Shown here piece after piece: positions 31,175 through 42,278 of a stretch of DNA of 64,000 nt; position 1 is the stretch's first letter; each line of letters begins with the position of its first letter. This DNA is from Lolium rigidum (taxonomy: Eukaryota; Streptophyta; Magnoliopsida; Poales; Poaceae). The notes under the pieces are model-generated. The model was given only the letters and a program-made list of their open reading frames with translations. It was not told where the DNA came from and did no database searches. A program made the translations under genes and the position numbers. Location: the NCBI RefSeq assembly GCF_022539505.1, contig NC_061510.1:392752249-392816248 (forward strand), read 5' to 3'.

Positions 31175-31735
31175 CGTCGACGTTGTTGCCATCGCCGCGC
31201 GGCGGAAGAGCCGGCAGAGGCGGGCTGCACGCGTCGGCTGGCGGCGCCTCGGCTTCCCCCTGGTCCGTCTCCGACCGTGCAGTCTGGTGCGCGGCCTGGC
31301 GCGGCCACTTGCAGGTTGCCTGCTTCCAAGCGGCGTTGGAGCGCGCCCGCCTGGCGCGGTCGGCCTCCGACCGGACACCCAGCGGACGCGGTGGCGACTT
31401 TCCGTCGCCGATTCGCCCCCTCCCCTACCGACGCGTCTTAAGCGACCCATTGCGGTGGGAGGGGTGGTGGCTTCGGGGCGGAGAAGTTAACTCCGGCGAA
31501 ATAATTCCTCGCCGGAGGTGGAGAGTCGACGCGGAGGTGTGGCGGCATGGGAGTAGGGTTTTGGAATCCAACTCCCCTCCACGGCCTGTATTTATACAGG
31601 TCGACACTCCAGTTTCTCGGGCCCCCGAACTTTTAATATGGCCGGCCCACCGATTTAGGTGCTGTTCTGCGCATCTTTCTGCCTGAACCCCTAAATTCGC
31701 CGGAAAATTCGATTCCGACAGGATTTATAGATGCT
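31175..31735 (-). mobile_element. 5' end of an unidentified GAGCATC-terminated DNA transposon
   Basis: On the minus strand the sequence begins GAGCATCTATAAATCC at 31735, preceded by TAA (31736-31738), as expected for a PIF/Harbinger-type terminus. A palindromic TATA region (cctgtatttatacagg, 31585-31600) lies 135 bases inside, and a leader leads to an ATG at 31450. The open frame from there is Arg-rich and runs into the gap; a second ATG (MATTST) lies at 31192. No family is recognisable, and the other end is lost. Confidence 0.5.
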
Positions 31736-31738
31736 CTT

Positions 31739-32264
31739 ACATCGGTCAGCCATCAATTGTCTCTCCGACGCGCGCGCTGTTTCTGGTCTATGGTCCACCA
31801 CTCGTACATGGCCTTTATCTGAGTCGCCCACTTTTCGCTCTATTTCACTGCCCACCATGCGTGCGAGTCAATAGGTTGAGCTGTTTCTAGCTAGCACTAG
31901 ACGATATGTTCACACACTGTTTGTGCTCTTTCTCATGGCACGCCACCTCCCTGAATCAATAGGATGTTGCTTCTAGCTAGCACTAGGCAACATGTTCACA
32001 GCCTGCTGCACTGCATGGACGCATAGCCTGTTCCCCTACTGTCTTTGCAAGCAATCATGTAAACGTGGCCAGTTGGCTGCTGCTAGCTAGAAATGTTGAA
32101 ACGTGAACAACTAAAATTAAATCTAGACAGATTTTAGACTACATTTTGCTTACGTAGAGCCGGAGGAAGCATTGTAGTTTTGGCTAGTTTTGTTGTGAGC
32201 TTCTAGTGTGTCATAGTCATACATATACCTGTTTTTGTTGTTGTAAAAGTACATAAATGCTACA
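31739..32264. other. Unassigned spacer
   Basis: No gene. Two diverged copies of a roughly 45-base block (tttctagctagcactag...catgttcaca) lie at about 31866-31915 and 31954-32000. Confidence 0.5.
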
Positions 32265-32267
32265 TTA

Positions 32268-34689
32268 GGGTATCTCCAACGTGGCGATCCAAATGGACGC
32301 GTTGGGCTGTCCGTTTTAAGTCGTTTGGATGGTCCATACGGATCTACGTGTCCGTTTAGGTCGCACGCTGCGTTGGACGCAACAGTGACCATCCATTTAG
32401 CCATTTGGTCTATTTCTTTGAAAAATAGGCCATTTAGCCACACAGATTTATAAATAATATCTAAAAATATAGAATAATGTCAAATAAAATGTAGCATGAC
32501 CAAGAAATGAATTGTGTCATAGTTTGAACAAATATAAAAATAACAAATTGAGATTGTCAACTTAATTTGTGCGCTATAGGATCTCCTTCTGCCTCTTCTC
32601 GAACCAAGCTCTCTTCACCTCGTTCATGGCGGTCAAGTCGGCGGCCATGATCATGTGGTCCTCGGCTTGCCGTTTCAGCTCAACTTCCCTCTCCTTCAGC
32701 TCCACCTCTTTGGCTCTTGCTACTGCAATGAGCTCCAATTCTTTCTCTTTGAGCTCAACTTCCCTAGCCTTCGTCTTGTCCTTCACCGTTTCAAGCTCAA
32801 GCTTCCTCTTTTAGACATCGAAGTAGGTCTTCATGTCTTCTTCCTTCTCCCGGTGCCTCCTCTCATCCGTGGACACCTCTTTATCAGCATACATCTCCTT
32901 CAAAGTGCCGACCAATTGCATGGCCGAAGCATCACGCTTCATGTCGGCCTTGGTTGCCATGTGGCCTCGTGGACGGCTTGCATGAGAAGCGGAGCTACCG
33001 CAAGGCTGTCCACCATCAAGGTCAATGACCGTGGCATCTTTGGCAGTCTTGCTGCCAACCAAGCTTTCCATGTACCCCTCGTACCCATCCTGAAACTTGG
33101 GGGTGCCCTCAAGTTCCTTCCAACAATGAGAGAAGCCAAAGGTCCTTCCTTCATTCGTCGTTTTAAAGAAATCCAAAGCTTGCCATACCTAGAGCAAAGC
33201 GAGACAACAATGACAAACATATGTGCAAACAACGAAAGAACAAGTTGAGGTTAAGAACTATACCAAGTCCTTCATGCCGATGCTTCTAACGGGAATCCGC
33301 TTCACGTGATCATACGCCGCCTGGAACTTGTTGCATTCCATTTGAATTGTTCCCCACCTCTTTTGGAGGGAGCACTCGTTGCGGTCGCTATCAAATCGCT
33401 CCTCCCCGTACCGGCGATGCTCATGGAAGTAGTCATGGATCCGTCGCCAGAATGCGGTCCCCTTGTGCTCGACACCTGTCAATGGATCTTGCCCAATGGC
33501 CAACCATCCCACGACGATCATTTTGTCCTCCAGCTGCGTGTAGTTGCTGGTTCTTTTGCTAAGCCGCCAACCTCGAGCTTGTGCAGCTGCGGCTTGTGTG
33601 AGCTCGTCACCGAACAACGGCTCCTCGTCGATGTTCATGGTGTCGGGATGGCCAGTGGTGTCCTCCTCTATATCGATGGGAGGTGGCGGGGGAGCCTGCT
33701 CGGTCGACAGATATTGCATGGTGGTCGGCATCATCGGCGGGTAAGACGGAGGGGCCGGCATCGTGGCCGTTGCCTGCATAGATGGCGGCGTGCGCTCGCC
33801 CGACAAATCGTCGAACAGGTTGCGGGCACCGGTCATCGCTGCTGCTCCCAGCTGCTTGGGGGCCTTGTAGTGAGCCGCCGGCACATGGTTGAGGTCAATG
33901 GACGAAGGCGACGACCCCTTCATGGACTCACCCACCTCCGGTGACCCATCCCGTAATGGGTACAAGTACCGCCCCGACGACGCCATCATTTTGTGCGCGT
34001 CGGGTGTGTACCCAAACGGGGCAGACGGCGGGGTTGTTGACCGGGAGGAAGGGGCTGGGTCACGGACTAGGTGGATCTTCTCGTCGAGGCTGAGCTGGCG
34101 CCTGGGACGGTCAGGTGCGCGAGCGTGGCGTGGCCGTAAAGAGCATGGCATGCTCTTGCATGGCCTTCGCCTTCGCCACCGTTTGGAGGAGCTGGAACTG
34201 CTCGGCCGCCCTCTGCTGCTCCTCCGCGGCAACGGCATCCCTCTTTCGTTGTTCGAGCGCCCGACGCCGGTCGCCCCGCTTCTTGATCTCGGTCGCCCTC
34301 AGCTCCGCGGTGAGCTCGGGCTTCGCCTTCTTCGTCTCCATCGCGGGCTACAGGACCACCGGAGTGTCCACGACAGTAGCCTACCGACAACAGCGGCGAG
34401 CTCGGCCTCGTTTCCGATGGTGGCGGTGGCGGCGGCAGGAGCTTCGTCGGTCATCTCTAGGTTTTGGGAGTGGAGTGAAGTGGGTGTGTTTTGGGAGACA
34501 GAAAAGCGGGCCAGGAGAGGGCAAGAGGAGGACGCGAGAGGGCAGCCCAGATTTTGGCCGACTATGGGTCGTCCTGGACGCCGTGGCCATCCGTTTTACG
34601 GATGAGTCCGCGCGCTGGGCCCCGTTTTTGTCCGGTTCAACCCAACCAGACGCGCCGGCGCGGTTTGGGTCTCCCCATCGGAGATGGCC
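32268..34689 (-). mobile_element. P2: PIF/Harbinger derivative with only an ORF1-type gene, TSD TTA
   Basis: Ends are GGGTATCTCCAACG (32268) and, on the other strand, GGCCATCTCCGATG (34689), an imperfect inverted repeat. TTA flanks both sides (32265-32267, 34690-34692). The only gene inside is on the minus strand and is of the NAM-associated/Myb-like type; no transposase sequence is present. Confidence 0.78.
32574..34341 (-). pseudogene. Harbinger ORF1-like protein (Myb/SANT plus NAM-associated C-terminal domain)
   Basis: Start chosen at 34341 (METKKAKPELTAELRATEIK), where a basic, Ala/Gln-rich N-terminal region begins; a frameshift near 34100 leads into the 33258-34100 frame. That frame holds a Pro-rich linker and the trihelix/Myb-like domain: YTQLEDKMIVVGWLAIGQD, GTAFWRRIHDYFHEH, LQKRWGTIQMECNKF. 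An intron of about 70 bases follows near 33190-33257. The next exon gives the NAM-associated domain (GFSHCWKELEGTPKFQDGY, KATKADMKRDAS-like) and a Lys/Glu-rich coiled coil (AREVELKEKELELIAVARAK), ending at 32574. A TAA at 32811-32813 interrupts it. ORF1 proteins bind element ends and help the transposase enter the nucleus; this copy is broken. Confidence 0.78.
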
Positions 34690-34692
34690 TTA

Positions 34693-34913
34693 GGGCATCT
34701 CCAACGCGGAGACCCATCCCGCGCCCGCGCGTCCGGATGGGTCGAACCGGACAAAAACGCGGCCCAGCGCGCGAACCCATCCCAAAAACGGATGGCCGCG
34801 GCATCCGGGACAATCCAAAGCCGGCCCAAATCTGGGCCGCGTTTGCGTGGCCGTGGATGCCGATCGTTGGCCACTCGTGTCCGCCACTTGTCCGCCTCTG
34901 GTCCGCGTGTCAT
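34693..34913 (+). mobile_element. Second Harbinger end, head-to-head with P2, truncated by element F
   Basis: Starts GGGCATCTCCAACGCGG right after the TTA that ends P2 and is homologous, in inverted orientation, to the last 220 bases of P2 (shared gaaccggacaaaaac and gcccagcgcgcg blocks). It is cut at 34913 by the LTR of F. Confidence 0.7.
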
Positions 34914-36787
34914 TGATACGTCTCAAACGTATCTATAATTTCTTATGTTCCATGCTACTTTTATGATGATACTCACATGTTTTATACACATTATATATCA
35001 TATTTATGTGTTTTCCGGAACTAACCCCTATTGACGAGATGCCGAAGTGCCAGTTCCTGTTTTCTGCTATTTTTGGTTTCAGAAATCCTAGTAAGGAAAT
35101 ATTCTCGGAATTGGACGAAATCAACGCCCAGTATCTTATAATTCCACGAAGCTTCCAGAACACCGGAGAGGGGCTAGAGGAGAGCCAGGTGGGCCCCACA
35201 CATGGTGGCGGCGCGACCCAAGGGGGGGCGCACCCCCCTGTTGTGTGGATGCTCCATAGCCCTTCCGACTCCGCCTCTTCGCCTATTTAAGCCTCCCTGA
35301 CCTAAATCTTCGACACGAATAAGCCATGGTACGAGAAACCTTCCAGAGCCGCCGCCATCGCGAAGCCAAGATCTGGGGGATAGGAGTCTCTGTTCCGGCA
35401 CGCCGCCGGGACGGGGAAGTGCCCCCGGAAGGCATCTCCATCGACACCACCGCCATCTCCATCAACGCTGCTGTCTCCCATGAGGAGGGAGTAGTTCTCC
35501 ATCGAGGCTAAGGGCTGTACCGGTAGCTATGTGGTTAATATCTCTCCCATGTACTTCAATACAATGGTCTCATGAGCTGCCTTACATGATTGAAATCCAT
35601 ATGATGAGCTTTGTAATCTAGATGTCGTTATGCTATTCAAGTGGATTTTACTTATGTGATCTCCGGAGACTCCTTGTCCCACGTGTGTAATGGTGATAGT
35701 GTGTGCACCGTGTGGGTCTCTTAGGCTATATTTCACAGAATACTTATTCACTGAGTTATGATTTGAGTTGGATGTCTCTATGAAATTGTGGTGTGTTAGT
35801 ACCTCCTACGAATGCTCACAGTGACAGCGTGGGGTGTTTATTAGTACTTGGAAATACATTTTTAAGGTTTGCCTACATGATGAATTAGTGTTCGTTATCT
35901 TGCCAAAGAGTAATTCAGAGTAGCATAGTGAAGTGCTTATTTATATTCCTTTATGATTGCAATGTGCTTTATATCACTATTAATCTATGTGCTACTCTAG
36001 TGATGTTATTAAAGTAGTCTATTCCTCCTCCATGATGTAATGGTGACAGTGTGTGCATCATGTAGTACTTGGCGTAGTTTATGATTGTAATCTTTTGTAG
36101 ATTATGGAGTTAACTATTACTATGATATTATTGATGTGATCTATTCCTCCTTTCATAGTCTGTTGGTGACAGTGTGCATGCTATGTTAGTACTCGGTATA
36201 ATTGCGTTGGTCTATCATGCACTCTAAGGTTATTTAAATACGAACATCGAATGTTGTGGAGCTTGTTAACTCCGGCATTGAGGTGCTCTTGTAGCCTACA
36301 CAATTAATGGTGTTTGTCATCCAATAAGAGAGTGTATAGTGGTTTGATTATGTGATCAATGTTGAGAGTGTCCACAGTGAAAGTATGATCCCTAGGCATT
36401 GTTTCCAAATACTGCAATCATCGCTTATTTACTAGTTTACTACATCTTTACTTCCTGCAATATTACTACCATCAACTGCACGCCAGCAAGCTATTTTCTG
36501 GCGCCGTTACTACTGCTCATATTCATTCATACCACTTGTATTTCACTATCTCTTCGCCGAACTAGTGCACCTGTACATCTGACAAGTGTATTGGGTGTGT
36601 TGGGGACACAAGAGACTTCTTGTATCGTAATTGCAGGGTTGATTGAGAGGGATATCTTTGTCCTCTACCTCCCTGAGTTCGATAAACCTTGGGTGATCAA
36701 CTTAAGGGAAACTTGCTGCTGTTCTACAAACCTTTGCTCTTGGAGGCCCAACACTGTCTACAGGAATAGAAGCGTGCGTAGACATCA
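34914..36787 (+). repeat. 5' LTR of element F
   Basis: TGATACGTCTCAAACGTATC start (7-bp terminal hairpin) and GTAGACATCA end, 1874 bp. Longer than the LTRs of element A but of the same family. Confidence 0.92.
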
Positions 36788-36797
36788 AGCTATTTTC

Positions 36798-36815
36798 TGG
36801 CGCCGTTGCCGGGGA
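36798..36815 (+). promoter_or_regulatory. Primer binding site of element F, tRNA-Asp
   Basis: TGGCGCCGTTGCCGGGGA, a perfect 18-base complement to the 3' end of plant tRNA-Asp including CCA, 10 bases after the LTR. Confidence 0.95.
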
Positions 36816-37341
36816 GGTAAGGTAAAAGGTATTCACATTCTCCGACTACTAAGCTATTTCCTAGCACTGTTGCCGGTGTGTGAATGCTTGAAGCTATTTC
36901 CTTTAGATCCTGCAATTGCATCTTTTTGTTTCTTGTTCACTAGTTAGGCATAATGGAAAATAACAATGAGCTTCTTATTCTATTTCCTTAGTTAAGACAT
37001 GGATTGTTTGATGCAAAAATTAAAAAACCTATGGAACCTTATTTGCATGCTAGTAGCAATGATATTAGTATGAACGCTTTGAACACCATTGTTGATAATG
37101 ATATAGAAAGTTCTAAGCTTGGGGAAGCTGGTTTTGATGAGCATGATATTTTTAGTCCCCCAAGCATTGAGGAGAAAATTTTCTTTGATGATACTTTGCC
37201 TCCTATTTATGATGATTATAATGATAGTGGTCTTCTGGTGCCGCCTACTATGGAGGATAAATTTAATTATGATTACAATATGCCTCCTATATTTGATGAT
37301 AGCTACTTTGTTGAATTTGCTCCCACTACAATTAATAAGAA

Positions 37342-40300
37342 CTAGCGGAGCGGCCCGCGCATTTGCGCGGCTAGGTTTGGCATGGTGTTTATGTAACTAA
37401 TATTGGATTGATGTTTTATTTAATTTTTTTTGCTTCATTGCATAAAATATTGAATATAATGTCTTGATGAGGTTATTTTAATCAATGACTATTTACCTTA
37501 TTAGAGCATTACAAAAACTAAAATATATGTATTCCTTTTATTTTATTATCATGACTTTATAAAAATCTCTTTGAATAATCATATAATTGAATATATGCTT
37601 ATCAGTGGTTATACGATCAATTAAATAATAAAAAAATTATTTTCCTATTTACAATAGTTGCATAAAAAGTAACAACTATATATGCTTCAAAAGCAATTTA
37701 ATGCCTGGAAGATCAAGTGTGACACTGCTATAAAAAATAACAACTATATATGCTTCAAAACCAATTAAAAAGTATTTTGCTATGTACATAGTTGCCTAAA
37801 AAAATGATATTCTTACATTAAGGAAATAATTCGACCTGTTCACTCATTTTATGTCTAGAAGATCAAGTGTGGCACTGTTATGAGAAGTTAAAACTCAATG
37901 TTTTAGTGTATGGGTTAAACGTTACATGGCCAAAGCATGCATGACCGCTGTATCAGAGCTTAAAAAAAGGTTAAAAAGTGAGAAACAATTTACATTAAAA
38001 TAATTAGCAGTATAAATATTATACGTGATCAAGAAAAATGAAAAGCTTCTAGCTGCTGCCTTTTAAACACTAACATAAACATCCAAGGCACTACATGGCT
38101 GATGATCCGGCGCATAGCCAATGCAGCCGCCCCCTTACACCTTATGAATCAAGTTGCATACATATTTTGCACTGGTATACTTAGATATTCAACTGACAAA
38201 ATCTGTAGCATATGAGACTAACTCAGAATCTGATGTGGAACACTACATCACAATAAACCTTTTTTTTCAACTTCTCTAGCAAAGCATGTGATGCGCATAT
38301 TTTAGCAAACTTAGTGAACACTCCTGTCTGCCACATGAATTTACTCCCTAGATCATATTAACACCTACAAACATGAATATCAGAAAGCATAGGTGCAACA
38401 ATACGTTCCTTAGTTTTCTGAAAAAATGTTGGTGCAAAAAAAATTCAGTTAGCCCTAGTCAACTCAATCTCGAACGTGAAAGACATATATGTAAAATTTC
38501 TATGCATCACCAAAACAACAAATTCATGTCTTTCGGGGAGCACCACCATCTTCCTAATAATTGTCCAAGAGGCATGAGCCCGATGCCTTTGTGTTGTCCG
38601 CCCGCTGCCCATGTGGCAATGCAGTTATTCTCCATTCCCTCTATGACCTATTGCCATCACCTTATTGATCAGTGCTCCCATGCCAACGACCTCCTCTTGG
38701 ATGCCTTCCGTGAGCCTATAATGCTGCGACTCATCGGCGTGGCTGGCACGGTTGACACACCAAAAATTGGTTGTGAAACATGTGACAATTTTCATATGTA
38801 GTCAACGGGGAGAAATTATTTACATTCTCACAATTATTCACGTATAATTTACATAGATTCAAGTCTTATTTCGCATAGCTCGACGATTTACAGTTTGGGA
38901 TGTCATATTGCACGGTTATTGGAGTTTCCTCCATGATTGCATGGACAAAACTATATGCACATGCATCAAGGACGTGGACTAACAACAATCTCGATAGGAT
39001 CATGTATAACTTGGAAGATATATTAACTTCAGTATCGATCCTCGTATGCTCTTGTGCACTCTGAATGCTCTTCATTAGTATGCAGTGTATATGCTAGTAG
39101 TAAATTAACAATACCAATGTCAACGCAAACCGGGAATACGGAAGAGGAATACTTTATTAGAAGTAGTGTGATGTTCCTAAGTAAAATATATTGAATAATA
39201 TACACACATCGATATCAACTGGTATTTCCATGCTTTACCTCTAAAAAGTGTACTTCAACACTATTAACAGGATATCTATGTGCCTCAGTTTAACTAATTT
39301 AATTGATCCTGCAGTATCAGCACATCATAGCTGATTAGAGCCAAACCTAGAAAAAATATACAACAGAAATAAGAGGAAATTTTATCAAGCTACTTGTATG
39401 TAGAAACGTGGGAGAACATACATATATAGTGATTTTCCGTTCACACTAATCACCATCAAGAGATTGGAAGCAGTAATTTTGTTCTCACTATATAATGTAT
39501 AACTTCAGGAAATTCGACTTTATAGATCTAGAGATATTTTAGTTGTAAGAAACAAAATATGCAAGAAAACCATCAAGAGCTAATTTAAGATAGTAGAAAC
39601 ATTGCACTTCCAAGAACATAGCATGTGTCTACCGAGGTGAAAGAGAACTACACAGGGACTTCTTAAAAATTCGATCACACTAAATTGAATTAATAGTGCA
39701 AGAGATGGTGCTAGATTGTAGCTATACCTTACTCGCTGAACATTAGTACATCCCGAATCTCTCAGAAATCTGCACCAGTCACATGTATTACCTTGGTGAT
39801 ATTCTCTGCACTCTGTCCATGCTTAATTTTAGACCTTCGTTGTGTAGTCTATGATCGAAGAGCAAACTTATTGATAGCCTGAAATAACAGTGAAATAAAA
39901 ACAAAATATAGATCATGAACTACATATTTAGGAAGATCTGCTTGGTTCCTAGACAGAAAGAACAGATAAGTATTCTTACTCTAGCAGAATAGTAGAATGG
40001 TAAAAATCAATTCACCAAGCAGGGAACAATTAAGATATGAAGTAGCAGGATAATGCAATTCAATTTCTAGCATGGTATCAAAAAATGATCTTCCCATCCA
40101 TGTTGGTATTTCAGTAACACAAATACTACCCCCTCCGGTCTCTTTTAATTGACTCAGATTTAGTACAACTTTGTACTAAATTCGAGTCAATTAAAAAAGA
40201 CCGGAGGGCGTATCTTACTATTGCCATCTTCAAGATTTCTAAAGAGCACCCTGGTTTTATATGTCTGGGAACGAAAAAGTAGGACATCCACTCATAAGAT

Positions 40301-41926
40301 AAGATAACAATTAAATTAATTATTCTGTCATTGACTAAAAAGGATTTCAATAAATGTAAACAACTCAAACTGAATATTTGTGTACTATCACGGTCCAGAA
40401 GTACATCTAAATTCCCAAAATCAGTGAAGTGCACCCTCTAGGCTTCTAACCATAATATTTTTGAGAAAAACACACAGAACATCTGCATATAGAAATGAAG
40501 TCCAGAGATAAAATAAAATTGGACTTAATTTTTCTAATGCTAACAACTAAAATATTTACTTACCCGACAAATCTTCAGGCGTATATCATTTGCAGGCTGT
40601 GAATTGTCGCACATGGATCTGTAACGGGACTACATATTCAGTTACTGAGTACAACCTATATGCAAAAATGGTGAGATAAACTAATGCATTAGCAGCCAAT
40701 TTTACTTATCCGATTTTTCTTAGATCATCCAGCCAGCTTTGTAGCAATTTTGTGTGTTGATACAATCAACTTATGACCCCAATAAAGCTATACAAAACCT
40801 TATTCCCTTTTGAGCACCTCTATCTTGAAAGCACCCTCATGGCCCGATGCCCACTATTGTTCAAGGAAACCACTACATAAGAAATATCTAGATCGTTATC
40901 TACATTTGCTTGCAAAATCAATGCATATTTGGTCACATTTAGTAAAGTTCAGAAGTTGTTGCAGCAAAAACTTAACACTGGACAACAATAACTGCATCAT
41001 ACATCTTGATACCATTGAGACGAAACGCAGGCAAGAGCTATGTATAAACTAAACTCCTAGCTAAATAGTGCAAGCAATGGCGAGGTCGGGGAAAATAAAT
41101 GTGTCATCATTTTTACCTCAAAATAAACGCCTCAAAAGGTCCCTGAAGCTGGATCACCAATGCTCCTACAATGCAGTTCGCCAGTTCCCTGTATGTGGTT
41201 GTAGATTGCTCTGAGCGGCCAATTAATAGATAGTGGCCGCCATGAGCTTTAGAGTCTGTCGCCTGTAGATAGCCTATTCCATATCAATCCTGTACATGGA
41301 TCTGACAGCAGCGGTGCTCTGGATCTGATAGCTACAGAGATAACGTATAATATAAACCAAGAACATGCAAGACAAATTTGTATAGTCTCAATACATCAGA
41401 AAAGCTACGAATCATTACCTCCTGTTCGATTGCTCCATGCGGTATGACGGGATATCAGATCGCTGCTCTCCATCTGGTCGGCGTGGCTGACACCCAATGT
41501 CTGGTGCTGTACTTGATTGAGAATAGGGAACAGCTGAATAACCCGCTAGCTTTTGGTACGGATGGTGTCGTGGAAAACAATCTGCACAACACGGATAAGA
41601 TGCTAGGAGGAAGAGAGCTGGAGGAGTCACAGCGGCCAGGAACGGAGTGGAGAAAAATAAGAATCCACGTTAGATCCAGCGGAGACGTGCGGAGCGGCGG
41701 CAATGGCGGCGCCGTAGTGGTGGCGGCAGATTTGACCTAGAACGGGATTGTTTGATCCTGGTTTCTCGAACGTGAGAATCGTTTTCCTGAAAGGACACGC
41801 TATATGCATTCATCAAAATCGATATAGGGACGGGCGTTAGAAACTAATCTTGGCCCTTATTATTGTCCTGCTTATTTCTAGCTAATCTCCACCGTTAGTT
41901 GTTTGTTGTTTTAATAATATAATAGA
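37342..41926 (-). mobile_element. Non-autonomous Helitron, 4.6 kb, inserted in the F reading frame
   Basis: On the minus strand it begins TCTATTATATTATTAAAAC (41926) and ends CTAG (37342-37345). A GC hairpin (CCGCGC/GCGCGG, 4-base loop, 37355-37370) lies 9 bases before the CTAG. It sits between A and T with no duplication (A-TC...CTAG-T), the rule for Helitrons. No Rep/helicase gene is seen. The inside is AT-rich with scattered GC-richer blocks (38590-38780, 41430-41745) that may be captured gene pieces. Some weak open frames there (38373-38801, 41378-41740) match nothing I know. Confidence 0.87.
40129..40210. mobile_element. Stowaway-type MITE, 82 bp
   Basis: Near-palindrome with ends CCCCCTCCGGTCTCTTTTAA and its complement, flanked by TA at 40127-40128 and 40211-40212. 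It lies within the Helitron. The terminal CTCC-type motif and TA target are those of Tc1/mariner Stowaway elements. Confidence 0.9.
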
Positions 41927-42278
41927 TGACTATGCTTATGTTGGGAGTAGTAATAATTTTATGCATGAGACTCATGATAAGAATGTTTCATTTGATAGTT
42001 ATATTGTTGAGTTTATTCATGATGCTACTGTAAATCATTATGAGAGAGGAAAATATGGTTGTAGAAGTTTTCATGTTACTAAAACACCTCTCTATATGCT
42101 GAAAATCTTGAAGTTGCGCTTGTCTAGTTTTCCTATGCTTGTTGCATTATGCCTACATGACTTGTTTATTTACAAGATTCATTTTCATAGGAAGTGGATT
42201 AGGCTTAAATTTGTTTTGAATTTGCTTCTTGATGCTCTCTTTTGCTTCAACTCTTATTTCTTGGGAGTGCATCATTAA

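Larger units (their letters stand above)
36953..42278 (+). pseudogene. Gag-type remnant of element F, split by the Helitron
   Basis: The ATG at 36953 gives MENNNELLILFP and then TAG at codon 13, where element A reads on. The same frame continues to 37341 (IKKPMEPYLHASS, DIESSKLGEAGFDE, a run of acidic/aromatic motifs), joining N-terminal Gag directly to the C-terminal region, so the Gag core and zinc knuckle are deleted. After the Helitron the frame resumes in phase at 41927 and ends at 42278 with the family's hydrophobic and basic tail (FCFNSYFLGVHH). Similarity to the C terminus of element A is clear (HDKNV, YIVEFIHDAT, YERGKYG). Confidence 0.75.

Noticed and set aside
31175..31450. Arg-rich minus-strand frame as a protein gene
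   Set aside because: Runs into the N gap, codon use looks non-coding, and no domain is seen; the frame across the gap is meaningless.
38373..38801. 142-codon frame in the Helitron as a captured gene
   Set aside because: No recognisable family on either strand; only the higher GC content suggests capture.
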